Positions 22,358 through 35,231 of a stretch of DNA of 64,000 bases are shown one piece after another. A program made the position numbers and the translations under genes. The notes beneath the pieces were generated by a model. It was given only the letters and a program-made list of their open reading frames with translations. It was not told where the DNA came from and ran no database searches. Origin of the DNA: Brachypodium distachyon (lineage: Eukaryota; Streptophyta; Magnoliopsida; Poales; Poaceae); NCBI RefSeq assembly GCF_000005505.3, contig NC_016135.3, forward strand, positions 3,682,001 through 3,746,000, read 5' to 3'. Every line of letters starts with the position of its first letter. Position 1 is the stretch's first letter.

Positions 22358-25300
22358 ATGGTTTTGAGAACAGCCTTCTCTTGTGCTCTGCTACTGGCGA
22401 CAGTACTGTTTCCTCTTTCAGCTCACGCGTCCAGCAAAGTAAGAACGATGCTAGCTTCTTGTAATTCGGAAGACCTCTCTTTACTTTGTTTTTGCCAAAC
22501 TCGGCTTTGTTCTGATACTGCCTCTTGGCAACTTCATCAGCTCTACATTGTGTATATGGGGGACAAGAAACACGATGATCCAACCGTGGTTACCGCCTCC
22601 CACCATGACGTGCTAACCTCTGTTCTTGGGAGGTAATTACTATAGCTAGTATAGTTCATGTTGCATATGATTACCAACACGTATAGAAACACCAATTAAT
22701 TGTTAGTAGCATTTTGTTTTTATTTGCAACAGCAAGGATGAAGCCTTGCAGTCGATAGTGTGCAGCTACAAGCACGGATTCTCTGGGTTTGCGGCGATGC
22801 TCACCAAATCACAAGCTGAAACCATTGCAAGTTCGTGCTGATTAATCATCCTGTATTTTCATATTTCTACTTGCATGATGATGGACGTCAGAAACTAACA
22901 AGCTTATGTTCTGAGTGTGTAGAATTCCCTGAAGTTATCAGCGTGAAGCCTAACACCTATCATGAAGCACACACAACCCGGAGCTGGGACTTCCTCAATC
23001 TTGACTACAACCAAGAACCACAGCAACCGGTCGCCCTCCTCCAGAAAGCAAACTACGGTGAAAATATCATCATCGGGGTCATCGATTCAGGTTCGCGGTT
23101 GCATTACTAGCTCTAGCCAGGAACATGCATGACAAGATCAAGATGGGGGCATAACTTCCCAAAAAAAAGATGGGGGCATAACCAATTTGATGCAATTTTG
23201 CTGCAGGCATTTGGCCTGAATCGCGGAGCTTTGACGACGCCGGGTACAGCCCCGTACCGGCACGGTGGAGAGGCACATGCCAGATCGGCCAAGAATTCAA
23301 CGCCACGGGTTGCAACAGAAAGATCATCGGCGCTCGGTGGTTCACCGGCGGCTTGAGTGACGAGGCGCTAAAGGGCGACTACATGTCGCCAAGAGACTTC
23401 GGTGGCCACGGCACGCACGTCGCCTCGACGATCGCCGGCAGCCCGGTGCGTGGCGCCAGCTACGGCGGAGTCCTGGCCGCCGGCATGGCGCGTGGTGGGG
23501 CACCCTCCGCAAGGCTTGCCATCTACAAGGTGTTGTGGGGCCAGAATGGACGAGGCAGCGACGCCGCGATCCTTGCCGCCATCGACCATGCCATCAACGA
23601 CGGCGTGGACGTCCTGTCCTTGTCGTTGGGGGAAGCCGGTAGCGAGAACGTCGGGTTCGGGTCGCTGCATGCTGTTCAGAGAGGCATCTCCGTCGTGTTC
23701 GCCGGCGGGAACGATGGCCCCGTGCCGCAGACGGTGATGAATGCCGTGCCGTGGGTCACCACGGTGGCCGCCAGCACCGTTGACCGGGCTTTCCCGACCT
23801 TGATGACACTGGGGAACAATGAAAAGCTGGTGGTATGTATAATTAAACTTTATCGTAATTATTTATGTTATGATGTGTGACATTTTACTTGCATGCAGTA
23901 TTCTCGATTTATAGGGGTTTGTCTATTTGTCATCTGGGATGTTTTCAAAACTTTGGCACATTACGAGTTCTTGGGATAAACACTCAACCATTATATTCTG
24001 TAAAACAATCTACATATAACCTACAAAGTAGAAATTGAACCAAAGTTTTTACTCAAGTTGCACAATTTGCAAAAATGCAGTTTTAAGCTTAGTGGTGCTT
24101 GATACCCTCTAAAGCTTTCCATAGTTCTTTGAGCTCTATATATGAGGCATACTTCTGTAACGATGCATATATTAGACTATCTTTTATCTTTCTCTAATTT
24201 GTTCCCCACGGGAGAAAGAGCTTTCTTTAATTTGTGATTGATTCCAAACACAGGGGCAATCTCTTCACCATACTGCATCTTCGATTAGCAACGACTTTAA
24301 GGCCTTTGCTTATGCAGGGAGGTAATGAAATAAAACACTCACTTAACACATTTGATATGTAGTGCTACACTTCGTCGGATCATGAATTCATGGCATGTTG
24401 ATTCTGAAGGATATTGATTTTTAATAATTATATGCAGCTGCGATGCGCTGTCACTGTCATCAAGCAACGTCACCGGTAAAATCGTCCTGTGCTATGCACC
24501 AGCGGAGGCGGCCATAGTACCACCTCGGCTAGCACTTTCTCGAGCCATTAACCGTACTGTAGAGGCTGGCGCGAAGGGCCTTATCATCGCACGGTATGCT
24601 GCGGATGACCTCGACACCCTGGCTGAGTGCAATGGCATTATGCCCTGCGTGCTGGTGGATTTCGAAATCGCACAGAGAATTCTCTCCTATGGGGACATCA
24701 CAGAGTAAGAACATGTTGCATTATTTGAAACAAGGTGAAAGTTGCATCTTTTATCCTCCGAGAATTCATCTCTTTTATGTTTCGTGCAGTAATCCGGTGG
24801 TCAAGGTGTCGCGTACCGTGAGTGTTGTTGGAAACGGGGTGTTGTCGCCGAGGGTCGCCTCGTTTTCTTCAAGAGGACCAAGCCCCACATTCCCTGACAT
24901 ACTCAAGGTATGTATCATCAGTTTTACACGAAACAACCATAGCATGCATGTATATTCAAAAAACTAAACGTCTCTATATTTGAACAGCCTGATATAGCTG
25001 CCCCAGGGGTCAGCATCTTGGCAGCTGAGCGCAGCTCGTACGTGTTCAAATCCGGGACATCAATGGCGTGCCCACATGTCTCGGCGGTGACCGCACTTCT
25101 CAAGTCAGTTCATCGTGATTGGTCACCTGCCATGATCAAATCTGCCATCATAACCACAGGTACACACAAAGGGTACACCCAAAACACTTCTAAATGAATC
25201 ACAATTTTATATCACTAACTCATTTATTGGTATTGGTTGTAGCATCAGTGACGGATCGGTTTGGTATGCCAATCCAAGCAGAGGGGGTCCCGAGGAAATT

Positions 25301-25781
25301 AGCCGACCCTTTTGACTTTGGAGGTGGTCACATGGACCCAGTTAGGGCAGTCGATCCTGGATTGGTTTACGATGTTGATGCAAAGGAGTACAACAAGTTC
25401 TTGAACTGCACCCTAGGATTGTTGGAAGGTTGTCAGTCTTACACCCGCAATCTCAACCTCCCCTCAATCGCCATACCGAACCTCAAGGAGAAGGTCATGG
25501 TTCGGCGCACTGTCACAAATGTCGGGCCGTCGGAAGCAACGTACCAAGCCACACTTGAGGCTCCAGCAGGGGTTGTTGTGTTGGTGGAGCCATCTGTTAT
25601 CAGATTCACAAGAGGTGGAAGCAGGAGTGCGACATTTACGGTGACATTCACGGCGAAGCATAGAGTGCAAGGTGGGTACACCTTTGGAGGCTTGACATGG
25701 TCCGACGGAAATACCCACTCCGTAAGAATTCCGGTCGCAGTACGTACTGTGATACAAGACTTTGTGGCAGATACATCTTAA
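22358..25781 (+). CDS. Subtilisin-like serine protease (subtilase, SBT3-like), 10 exons, 742 aa
   Basis: Exons by GT-AG borders: 22358-22438, 22541-22632, 22733-22830, 22923-23090, 23207-23832, 24254-24321, 24438-24704, 24790-24907, 24988-25159, 25243-25781. The phases all match and the sum is 2229 bp with no internal stop. A signal peptide covers about residues 1-25. The I9 propeptide follows ([14 protein letters not shown]). The peptidase S8 domain has Asp145 (GVIDSG), His214 (GHGTH), the oxyanion Asn315 (AGGNDGP) and Ser531 (GTSMACPH). A PA-type insert lies at about 378-466 and an Fn3-like domain at the C-terminus ([15 protein letters not shown]). Family knowledge: secreted proteases of the apoplast that act in development and defence. 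The substrate is unknown. The exon-rich structure and sequence favour the SBT3 group. I consider the gene intact. Confidence 0.93.
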
Positions 25782-26793
25782 AAACATCGTTGGGATGGTG
25801 TATACCTCTTCATGCACTTATGTATTTCTCTTTTATTCTTTTATTTTTTTGCAAGATTATCTTAGGAAATGTTGGTGAATTCAGAAATTCTATTTTGTAC
25901 AATGTATTACTGAAAATAAAAAAAGGTGACACTGCAACAACACAATGTCAAGAAAGAAGAGAGACATTGAAGATGCATACAACCAAAAAAGAAAGAAACG
26001 AAAGAAGGAAAAGTCTAAAGCAAACGACAACACACAACAGGAACCCTTAACCATAACCACCACCGAGGCAGTCCCTAGACTACAAAAGAGATTCTTCAAA
26101 GAGGACACCTCAAGAAGGAAAATGACGTCCGATCATCATTCGTCGTTGGATCCAACCACTAGGGTCCGATCAAGGGTTTTTCACCCAAAAGAGAAAGTCC
26201 GAGCAATACCTTCAACAAGGGAAGGTGCGTAAACACCACCATTGTCAGGTGCAACCAGAAGGTCCGACCATGTGTAGCTATTCGCCTTGGAGCTGGTGAC
26301 TGCTACTCGGAGAGTACACCAAATCAAAGTCCATTTGTGTAGCTACCAACCACTTGCCAATCCCGTGCCGCCATACTACCAACCTTTGATAGCGTCGAAC
26401 ATGAACCGAACAACCACACTCATTTAAGCATTTTCTTCCGGAAACAACTCGGCAACAGTCCGTGCATGAAGTTCATGGGACACATGGGATTACTTGGGAT
26501 ATCCGAAGTTCGAAGATCTGTCCTTCAAGCCAAGTTATCGCCAAATCGTCAAAGCCATACAAGCATCCAAATAGTTACTTCTACAAAAACCAAGCGCCAG
26601 AACAGGCACACAAATGCCATGAACACATGATCCAGAAAATCCGACACCATCTATAGCATAAATCCCATCGCATGCAGCTCGTGGAGGCCGCCAGAACCAC
26701 CTAAAGAACGTAGTTACATATCCTAAAACATTTTCTGTTGGCCCAAAGGATATATACTCATTTGGGTGCTTGTATGGCCTTCTGATTCATGCA
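25782..26793. other. Downstream region, no gene recognised
   Basis: The first 150 bp are the subtilase 3' UTR and flank. From about 25930 to 26700 the composition changes to a CA-rich, retroelement-like text, but I find no domain, LTR end or poly(A) that would identify it. Confidence 0.4.
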
Positions 26794-27084
26794 CACTGCT
26801 CCAGAAAACCCCACCAGTGGTGGTCAAAAAATGGGGTTGGTGGCCGTGATCATGCCCGCCACTGGTGGTTTTAGCACCGGTGGCGGATAAAATACCCGCC
26901 ACTGCTGCCCCGAGGTCACCAATGGCGGGTACCGAAGACCTCTAGACCGCCATTGTAAATTCCTTCGGCACCTTCCGAAAAGGGTGTGGAGTAAACCAGT
27001 GGCGGGCACAATATCCGCCACTAGTGATTTCTAGTGGCGGTCACTGGCCACCGCCACTGGACCCTTTCCAGTGGCGGTGGTTTA

Positions 27085-28437
27085 TGTTGGGGAACGCGGT
27101 AGGCTACGCTAGCACAAAATAAAAATTCTACCGATTCCGCACGAATCAATGCTGTAGATAATGGATTACGAGATTACCACCAGACGCGCAGACCCGTAGT
27201 GGAAGTAGAGTCGATGATGCGTGTCGATGCCGAGTAGTCGTTCGGCCTGCTCCTCCTCGCCGATCCCACGAGCAGTTCATCCAAGCACCGCAGGTGCAGC
27301 ACCTCCGAGGTATCCACACGTACAGGAAGGAACTCCGTGCGGCGGACTGCTAGATCCGATCACAAGGTTTTGGGCGTGGAGGTGTGACGGCCGAGTATAA
27401 CTCGCGTCTGGACTGGTGTAACCCTAGCCGGATTGGTCTCCTCCACTTATATAGACGTCCCTAGTGGGCTCAACACTTGAGGCCCGTTAGGAGTCTAAGC
27501 CCGATACGAGTTGGATCCGATCCAACTCGGTCCCCACCCCTTAAGCGTGTGACCCTTCAGGTTCGCGGTCAGTCGGACACGACTACGAGCTCGGACTGCG
27601 GGCCTGAGTAACACCTTACTCGTCCACTGGCACCGATTCAAGTCGATAGTTGTAGCGGCGCCTAGCAGCACGTGCCAACTCCCGAGTGACTGCAAGGTAT
27701 ATTGACGAACCATACAATGTGTCATATGCAACATTCCTTTTGCCTCACGATATGTGTGTCGAGCTCAAGGCGAGTGCTTGTCATCCTTGTGCATAGCTCG
27801 ACTCTCTTCTCGTTCCTGTGATACAGATTCCCGAACGGGTTAACACTTAACCCAAGTCGCATGGCCATGCTTTCCGAATTTGATCACTCGAGAGGGCCCA
27901 GAGATATCTCTCCGAATAGGAGGGGCAAATCCCATCTTGATCAACCATGACTCGTAGCATGCTTCTCAGCAAACCCAAAAGCTACATTTATAACCACCCA
28001 GTTACGGAGTAGCGTTTGGCAACCCCTAAGTAGGCCGATTCACATCCCAAGCTCATGCGATGACCTCAGGTCTAGGACTGGCATATACATCGTACTTGAG
28101 ACTAACAAATGACAATCATCCCGTTGTGTCTTAGTGCGGGTCTGTCCGACTCAACAATCTCATTGTCGATTCCATGCTGTCAGTCGGCAACACCTTGCCC
28201 TATGACTTGTGAAACATAGTCATCATACTGATTCACACTGCTAGTCTAGGTTATGTGTCCGCATAACCTCAATGACCAGGGACCATTAGAACAACATCAT
28301 AGAATACATAGTTTTACAAACAAATCACGTATTTATTGATACATATCAGTGATGATGTTCAAGGACAATAACAATAACTCATGAATACATAGGAAATAAC
28401 ATCATCACATGATTGCCTCTAGGGCATATCTCCAACA
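27085..28437 (-). mobile_element. Solo LTR, Copia BARE/Angela/WIS-like, 1353 bp
   Basis: On the minus strand it begins TGTTGGAGATATGCCC and then AGAGGCAAT, and ends GTTCCCCAACA. A 5-bp target duplication GTTTA is present on both sides (27080-27084 and 28438-28442). There is no internal domain and no second LTR, so this is a solo LTR left by recombination. The start resembles the Triticeae BARE-1/Angela/WIS LTR. Confidence 0.88.
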
Positions 28438-28694
28438 GTTTATAACCGCCACTGGTATTGTTTTCTCCTGAAAAGAATAAATGAATTATGTAATTATTTA
28501 AATATTCCTGTAGCACAGAGTAGCAGCAATACAACACAGAAATAGCAGCAATACAGCATAACAGTATACAGCACCAAAGAAACATAATAGCAGCAATATA
28601 TTACAAAGTTCCACATGAGGTAAACATTTAAGTCACATGCATATATACAAAGTGTTTGGAAGAATTAGCCACAATTAAAAGTGTTCCACACAAA

Positions 28695-29018
28695 TTAACC
28701 ACTTTTTGCGACAATCCAGCCGCCGTAGTAATCCCCGCTTGTTTTGAGGACCTCTTTGTTGAGGATTTCACTGGTGTCCTTCTGGATCTCGTACACTAGA
28801 ATTTCTGAGTTTTGTCCTAATTTGGCGTTGGCTACAAAGAAATTTCTCACTTCTTCGAAGGTCTTCTTCCCCTTCGGCTTGAAGTCGTTGATGAACTGTT
28901 GAATAGTGTGCGCGCAGTAGTAACCACAGTAGACGGATCCAACAGCCTGTTGCTCTTGCGGTATGCAATTTTGATGTTTAATCCTACATCCGTTCTTTAC
29001 GTACGATCTTCCCAGCAT
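28695..29018 (-). pseudogene. Ulp1-like (C48) cysteine protease fragment in the CACTA element
   Basis: The 107-residue open frame contains GSVYCGYYCAHTIQQFIND, which matches the C-terminal catalytic Gln-to-Cys region of Ulp1-like proteases found in plant CACTA and Mutator elements. The N-terminal His and Asp boxes are absent, so it is a fragment. Confidence 0.55.
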
Positions 29019-29384
29019 AAAAAGGCTTCAGCCGCACCTCTTATCGATCGTTGCTACCGAGTCGTCAGTGTCTTCCCATTCCGTTAGAGCTGCAGCAGTT
29101 GACGGAATATACTGACGACTAGGTATTGCAATCACCTATGGTGCAATGCCTGTGGTGGTTCTTTTGGACGCCCGCCATTGGTAGCTGTTAGGGTTTCCAT
29201 CGGCAGCGCCATCACTGCCACTGATGATGGACCACCAGTGGCGGTGACTTTTTTCGGGACAAGATTCACCGCCACTGGTGGTGCTCGTGGATGCCCTAAG
29301 AGGCCTCCAGTGGCGGTGTGTTTTTGGTCCGTTTTAACCGCCACTGGAGGGGGGTCACGGAAGGGGTTTTCTGTAGTATTGGCA

Positions 29385-30640
29385 GGTCTGTAAAATCTAT
29401 TATATATTAAAAGTACATGATAGAGCAACCACAAAAAAGACATGAATCTATTGGGATAGGCTGCGGGTCAGTCGACTGAGAAAACCGTTTCTCAGTTGAC
29501 GAGCCTGTACAACGTCTCCTCGATCTATCGATTAAGCCATCCATCCTCTCGATTCCTTGCTCGATCCATCTATCTTCCCGATCCCATTGTCGTCTAGATG
29601 GCCCATGGGCTTCTTTTTGAATGAGCCGGCCTAATTGTAGCTAGTATTTGGGTCTTGGCCCCATATAAAAGACAGAAAAACATATAAAAGACAAAAAATA
29701 ACTTTAGTTTCACATTAGTAATATTTAACCTGAATGTGCAACTTTCAAAAAATAACATCTCATTTGATGTGCAATTTCAATTTTAAGAACTGCAAGTGAA
29801 ACTTAATATGCAATTTTAAAATTGCATGCGCCTAAAACTTTACGTGCAATTAGTTGCGCCTGAAATTTTATGTGCATTTTTAGAAAATGCACCTGAAATT
29901 ATATGCACTTTATTAGGCTGAAACTTTTCATCACACATTTAAAAAAAACAGAGTCGTCCCTTGACATCCTTCTAAAACTGGCCTCTCATTAGTGGCAGCA
30001 GGTTTCAAATCACCGCACAATGGTCCTTGGACTCAAATCTTTCTTATATGGTTGCAAGACTAATACATAACAAACAAAAAGAAATTCTACACAAATCTTT
30101 TCGGATATTATCAAATTAAAAAGATTAACGTTGAAAAAATTATAGTTGCACCCATTTTGCAGCTGAAATTTTTTTAAAGTTAGTTGCAACCTTGTGCATG
30201 GGGAAATTACAGTTGAAACCCCATACAACAGCAAAAATTATGGATGTGACTTAAAAAATTTCAGTTGCAACCTCCGTACAACTGAAAAATTACAATTGCA
30301 ATGATTAGCCAACTAGAAAAATAATAGTCACAACCATTGTGCAACCAAAAAATTAAAGATGCAACGTCCACCCCACTCGAAAAATTACAGTTGCAAGCCG
30401 GATGCAATTAGTCTTCGGAATACAAAACCGAAGGCACAATGAAAACAAAGGAACCTCAAAGGGAAACAAAAAAAAAGCAAAGGAAAAAAAGGAAAAAAAA
30501 ATATTTTTAAATGTAGAGTTGTATATAAAAACAAGGGATAATGAAAACAAGAAAATCAAGAGATAAAAAAAACAAATTACAAATAAGAAAACGGAAATAA
30601 TAAAGAAGAAGCAAACCAAAGAAAGAAAAAACTAAAACAT
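29385..30640. other. AT-rich intergenic region with repeated TGCAA motifs
   Basis: A small hairpin sits at 29471-29500 (13-bp arms with one mismatch). From about 29720 to 30400 a degenerate motif such as AAATTACAGTTGCAA or TGTGCAATTT recurs about every 25-40 bases. No gene is seen. Confidence 0.5.
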
Positions 30641-33360
30641 GGCTGTGGAATCCGAACTTGCAGCCTCTCCTACCAACCCAGCGCATAAAGCCACTGCCCC
30701 ACTCTTCCCACCCAGACACCCAAAAATCGAACCCCGCAATAGCGCGTGCGTGCGGTTCGGGTGGCATTGCGGCCGGCGGCGAGCTGCTGCTGTCAAACTG
30801 CGGCGCGCGGCGCCGTCGCCGGCGTCTTGAGGAACAGTCGTCAGCGGCGGGCTGCGCGGCGGGCCGGCTCGAGACTAGGCGGCACCGGCGGCTAGGGCGG
30901 CTGCCGCGACGACGACGACTTGGGCCTGAGGAGGAGTAGCTCGACAAGCTCGAGTGGGACGCCTACCGCGAGCTCGTCGAGCGCCAGGCTCCCTCCTCCA
31001 CCGCCTCCACCTCTCCCGCGACCTCGCCGCTGCGCAATCCCACCTTCTATACGGCAAGACCAGGGTCTGAGCGGCGGCAGCGACTGCTTTGAGGACGACG
31101 ACCGAGGCCTGAGCAAGGAGCAGCCCGACAATGGTGCCTTGCATAATTCTTCTTCTCCTTGGTCTATTTCAATACTCGTGCAGTGTGTTCTCTACTCACC
31201 TCTGTGGTTGATGGTGGCGGCCATTGGACTTGTTGCTGGCCGGCGGTTTTGTACCTTGTAACCTGCAAGGTGGTGGTGACGGATATTCTTCCTCATGTGT
31301 TTCTTGTCTTGCTTGATCCGAGGCTGGTAATCCTGCGAGGTAAATTCCTTGCTCTCAGACCTTACTCTTCGCTTGCCATGTGTTTGTGTTAATGCCCTGG
31401 AGAATATGCAGTTATGCTGTCCTTGATGTTGCTAGGATTAAAACTAAGAGTTGCTTACATATGGGTAAGGTTGGAGGCGTGAATATAATTGCTTACTAAT
31501 GAATCAATCGAGTCTGTATCTTTAGCAATTGCACATATTGTGAACATTCAGCCATTTGCTTCGATAATTTGCTGCTCCCCTCTCTACCTGATCCTGTGTT
31601 TGACGAGACGCCAAAGCAACATAGACATGGCACTGTAAACCTGGCATATCAGCAGGAGAGCCTCCAATTGATGTTTAACCCAGCCGAGGTAGTTTTATCT
31701 TCTGCTGAATCAATTTTCAGTTATTTATCTTCTGCAATTTTACACACTCGCAGACCTGAGGGCGTTGACTGGACGCAGAGGAAAGTCGCTTCCTGCTGCT
31801 ACTACGAGCCAACTCCTAGTGCAGAGGAAGCCACAAGGAAACTTCCGCTGAATCAATTTTCTGGTACATTCTGTTCTGAAGATAGATGGCATCCAGTAGT
31901 GTTTTAACTGATTTACTGATCTTGTGAGAGATTGCAAGTTAGATGGTTCAAATTTCAGTCTGGAAAGCAAGATAATGTTTTTCACACTGCTGAAATGATT
32001 AAGATGCTTGATTCTATCTTTTGGAAAGAACCATCTAAGTATCTAACCTTTGAACTATCACTAAATCTTGGAACTTTTGGTTGTGTGGTTAAAGAGGACT
32101 GGGTTTTGTTATCTCAAACATAAATTTGAGATGCTGTAGTTGACATTTCCTTTTTGAGCCATCAGCAAGCATTTTAGTTTTCTTGCTTACTTTGTTACAT
32201 TGTGAATCAGAATTCTATGCCATGGAAGCATTGTTAAGGACAACTTGTTGTTCTTGTTATCTTCTTTTTTTCCGTTTCCTCCATATTTCTGCAAGATGGT
32301 AAATTTGGGAATAAGCTAATGTTTCTGACCCAAGGAAGCAAGGACGCATACATCTTTAAATACGAGATAAATCTTGATGCTGGTATAGCTAATAATTTGT
32401 TTGAACTCTACACAACAACTTCAATGGCTTTTTGGGCAATACTGGTGAATGTAGCATACTATACACAAAGTTCTTTTATACCACAAACTCTGATTTGGCA
32501 CCTGTTCAGACTTTTATATATTGTAGTTTTGGTATTGTAGAGATGATTTGGGGCTCTAGAACTTCTGCTTGGCATTGTACTCTGCTCAGGCTTTTCATAA
32601 AGGGATATCGTATTCCTTATACATATAGCATGGCGGAACGTGTATTTAAAAATTGTTATTTGTTAAATTGCATTGAAAGTGCTTATTTATAGCCAACATA
32701 ACCTTTCGGTGGTGAGGTCTCATGTGTAAATTGGGTACATTTCATGATAGTTCACTTTTGACTGTTATGATTTGTTTATTCATAGGACAAAAACATACAC
32801 TGTTTGCAAATTTTGATTGAAATTCAAGTACAAGCTAGTTTCTTCCTACGTCTAATAAGCAATGTCTTATAGGAGTCTTCATTTTTGGTCTTAACCTGCA
32901 CAAGCTAGGTTCTAAGCATTTGATTTTCGTAGGATAGGATGGATCCATAAATCTGTCCTGAATTATTCTCACACTCGGTATACTTTTGATTTAACTGTAG
33001 GATCATATGAATCCGGTACTTCTGATGATTATTTTGCTTACTAGTTACACTGTAAGATTGATCATAATCATCTCATCTAGAATCCTGAAAACGCAATGCA
33101 GCTGTACATTTCAGATGTAGCACTGGCATCTGAGCATGGGTTTGTTCAGTTATTGTTCTTATTTAGTTTCTTGGCTCTCACAAATAGCTATTGATAATAT
33201 TTCTGTATTACTAATGCATGAATTAGTATGACTGACTGAGTGAGCGATTGATAAAATTGTAACAATAATGCAGAGCATCATGGATGGGGCGATGCTGCAC
33301 CACCACCATCAGCTCCCAGCAATTCTGCAGCATCACCTGGTTGAGAAATAGGTAAATAAC
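30641..33360 (+). other. Unrecognised gene-like stretch, probably a decayed gene
   Basis: GC-rich sequence at 30760-31140 is followed by AT-rich, intron-like DNA with short codon-like islands. Examples are about 31590-31690 (FDETPKQHRHGTVNLAYQQE, before GTAGTT), 31754-31860 (PEGVDWTQRKVASCCYYEP, after CGCAG), 32300-32420 (KLMFLTQGSKDAYIFKYEIN, after TGCAAG) and 33274-33350 (after ATGCAG). The islands lie between plausible splice sites on the plus strand, but I cannot join them into one frame without stops. I do not recognise the protein. It may be a broken gene, or a gene with exons I did not resolve. Confidence 0.3.
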
Positions 33361-33449
33361 AGAACCGGACCTTTTGTCCCATGCACTGCATGATCGGCAC
33401 AAGCAAGACTTTATTGTTACAATTTTACCTATTTCTCAACCAGGTGATG
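33332..33449. repeat. Perfect 26-bp inverted repeat with 66-bp spacer
   Basis: 33332-33357 is the exact reverse complement of 33424-33449 (arms begin CATCACCTGGTTGAG). It overlaps the end of the gene-like stretch. No target duplication is seen. Confidence 0.9.
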
Positions 33450-34662
33450 TATATATAGCTAAGCGGAGAAGGACCACGTCCGACCACGTCTAATCACCAA
33501 GCTAGCCGCATGATGTTCCCTCGTTTCCTCCTAAGCGCCGTCGTAGCAGCCGGCCGCTGGCGCCACAAGGATTTTCGTCGCCACCCTTGCATGCGCCTGA
33601 GTTATTCCTGCTTTTTCCAGCAACGCACATCAAAGCTTGCAGGCCTAGGCCCTATCGTCGCCTCCTTCCCAGCCACTGCCGTTCTGGGTATAGATTCCAT
33701 GCCAAACGCTCTCTCTCCATCACGAAGCTCCTGCCATTGCCATGATCCCTCCTTCTCCATGGCTCTTTCTTGGTTAGGTCCATCACTGCACAGATGCATG
33801 TGGCTTGCTCTGTTGAACATGGTGGTATACAGGTACCGATACATGACTACGTGAGTTATGTTCTTGGTTGGGTGGTTGGGTTTACACATATGCAGTCCAT
33901 TAGTTGGTAGAAGTACACCATGCTAATTGTTGCAACTATTACTATATACATATGTTACGATGTGTTACCTTCATGCATGTTAGCTATGGAAAATCATTAT
34001 TAGCAATTTAGCATAAGAAATTTTATGTTGTTAAGATCATTGAGGATTCCCATCGTCATCTGATCCATATACATTGATCACATTTTAGTAACTTAATTTG
34101 ACCAACACTTGCCTATTTTTTTTTCCTTCCAAAACTGAGATATGAAAATTAACTTTATATGCCAGATCTTACACATCGACATATATTTTGACCATAGAAC
34201 TATAGCTCAGGTAACATACATGCCTCTCTACCCAGTCAGCTCATTTTTAATCATTCAAAATAATTGAAACATATCTATTTGGCTAGATTCTTAAGGAAAA
34301 CTATAAGAGAAGCCTCGACAGTATCAACAAGAATCCAAATTTGTGCCCATGAGTACTCAAATATAGCCATATAGGTGGCAGGACTATATATCCACTCTCC
34401 CAACCAAATGAGTTAGGCTTAAAAAATTTTTAGTCGCATTTGGGCTTTAGAACATTTGTTTTGTTCATAATCAATTAATCTGAAATACACGAGACAACTA
34501 ATATCTTGCCCACACAAGTGTGCGGACCATGTGGCTAGTTGTTTATAACTTGACAATAAAAATATATTTGAAACAATCAATGTATTTCTCAAGCACTCAT
34601 AGTACATGCCCTCACATTTGCGAGGGCCACCATGCTAGTTCATTATAAAACTATTATACCAT
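33450..34662. other. Intergenic, no gene supported
   Basis: A 114-codon plus-strand open frame (33510-33854) has no recognisable domain and is rich in Cys, Ser and Met, so I do not call it a gene. The rest is AT-rich. Confidence 0.45.
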
Positions 34663-35231
34663 TGAAAAGTCTTAACGGATACAAATTCAGGAACTGTTTA
34701 TGGTAAAAGTCCCTGGGTCAAAATCGGAAGGTACAAATCCCACGCATGGTTAGTGGGGAGCTGAGGACTCTGAAAAATAAAATAAAAGCCACTAGTCATG
34801 CCTAGCGTAGCGAGGATGGGGCAGCCGAATGGATCAGGGCGCAGCCACGGGGTGAGAGGCCGTGGTCGCCGCCGCCGGCTTCCGTATTGACATCTTGCTC
34901 TCAGATCCATCCGGCACCACAATTTCAGCCATAGGGGGATGCAGCGTCGATCGGCCGGAGCCGGAGCCGGAAGACCGGCGGTGCAGAGGCTGTGTGCAGC
35001 ATTGAAGCGACTACATAGCAACCGCAGCACCAGCTGTGGCAGGAGCAACGTCCATCGGCATTAGAGCATGCTGGTGTTGAAGATACGAAGACCATCCGTT
35101 TTGTCACGATGGAGCTCCTCGAGGGCGTCGGGCAGCTCTGTGACAGTAAAACCAAAAAGGGCTTCTTCAAGTTAATCACGCCGTTGTGCGGCAAGAAGCG
35201 ACAATTAGGGAACTGCAAGGCGAAATTAACA
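34663..35231. repeat. Dispersed repeat, copy 2 (partner 5022-5722)
   Basis: Same orientation as copy 1 and about 130 bp shorter through several gaps. It starts about 130 bp beyond the stop codon of the tandem kinase gene on that gene's strand, so it probably belongs to the gene's 3' region. Confidence 0.8.

Larger units (their letters stand above)
26794..29381. mobile_element. CACTA transposon, deletion derivative, 2588 bp including a nested solo LTR
   Basis: The left end CACTGCTCCAGAAAACCCC and the complement of the right end CAATACTACAGAAAACCCC form terminal inverted repeats. A 3-bp target duplication GCA flanks them (26791-26793 and 29382-29384), as for CACTA elements. Subterminal regions are packed with the motif CCGCCACTGG in both orientations (26810-27080 and 29170-29350), the usual binding-site array. 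The first CACTA bases are mutated on the right. No full transposase remains, only a Ulp1-like fragment. Confidence 0.9.

Noticed and set aside
29471..29500. 30-bp hairpin as a terminator or microRNA precursor
   Set aside because: The arms are too short for a plant microRNA precursor and there is no adjacent gene.
33510..33854. 114-codon plus-strand open frame
   Set aside because: No domain, poor codon character and no gene context.
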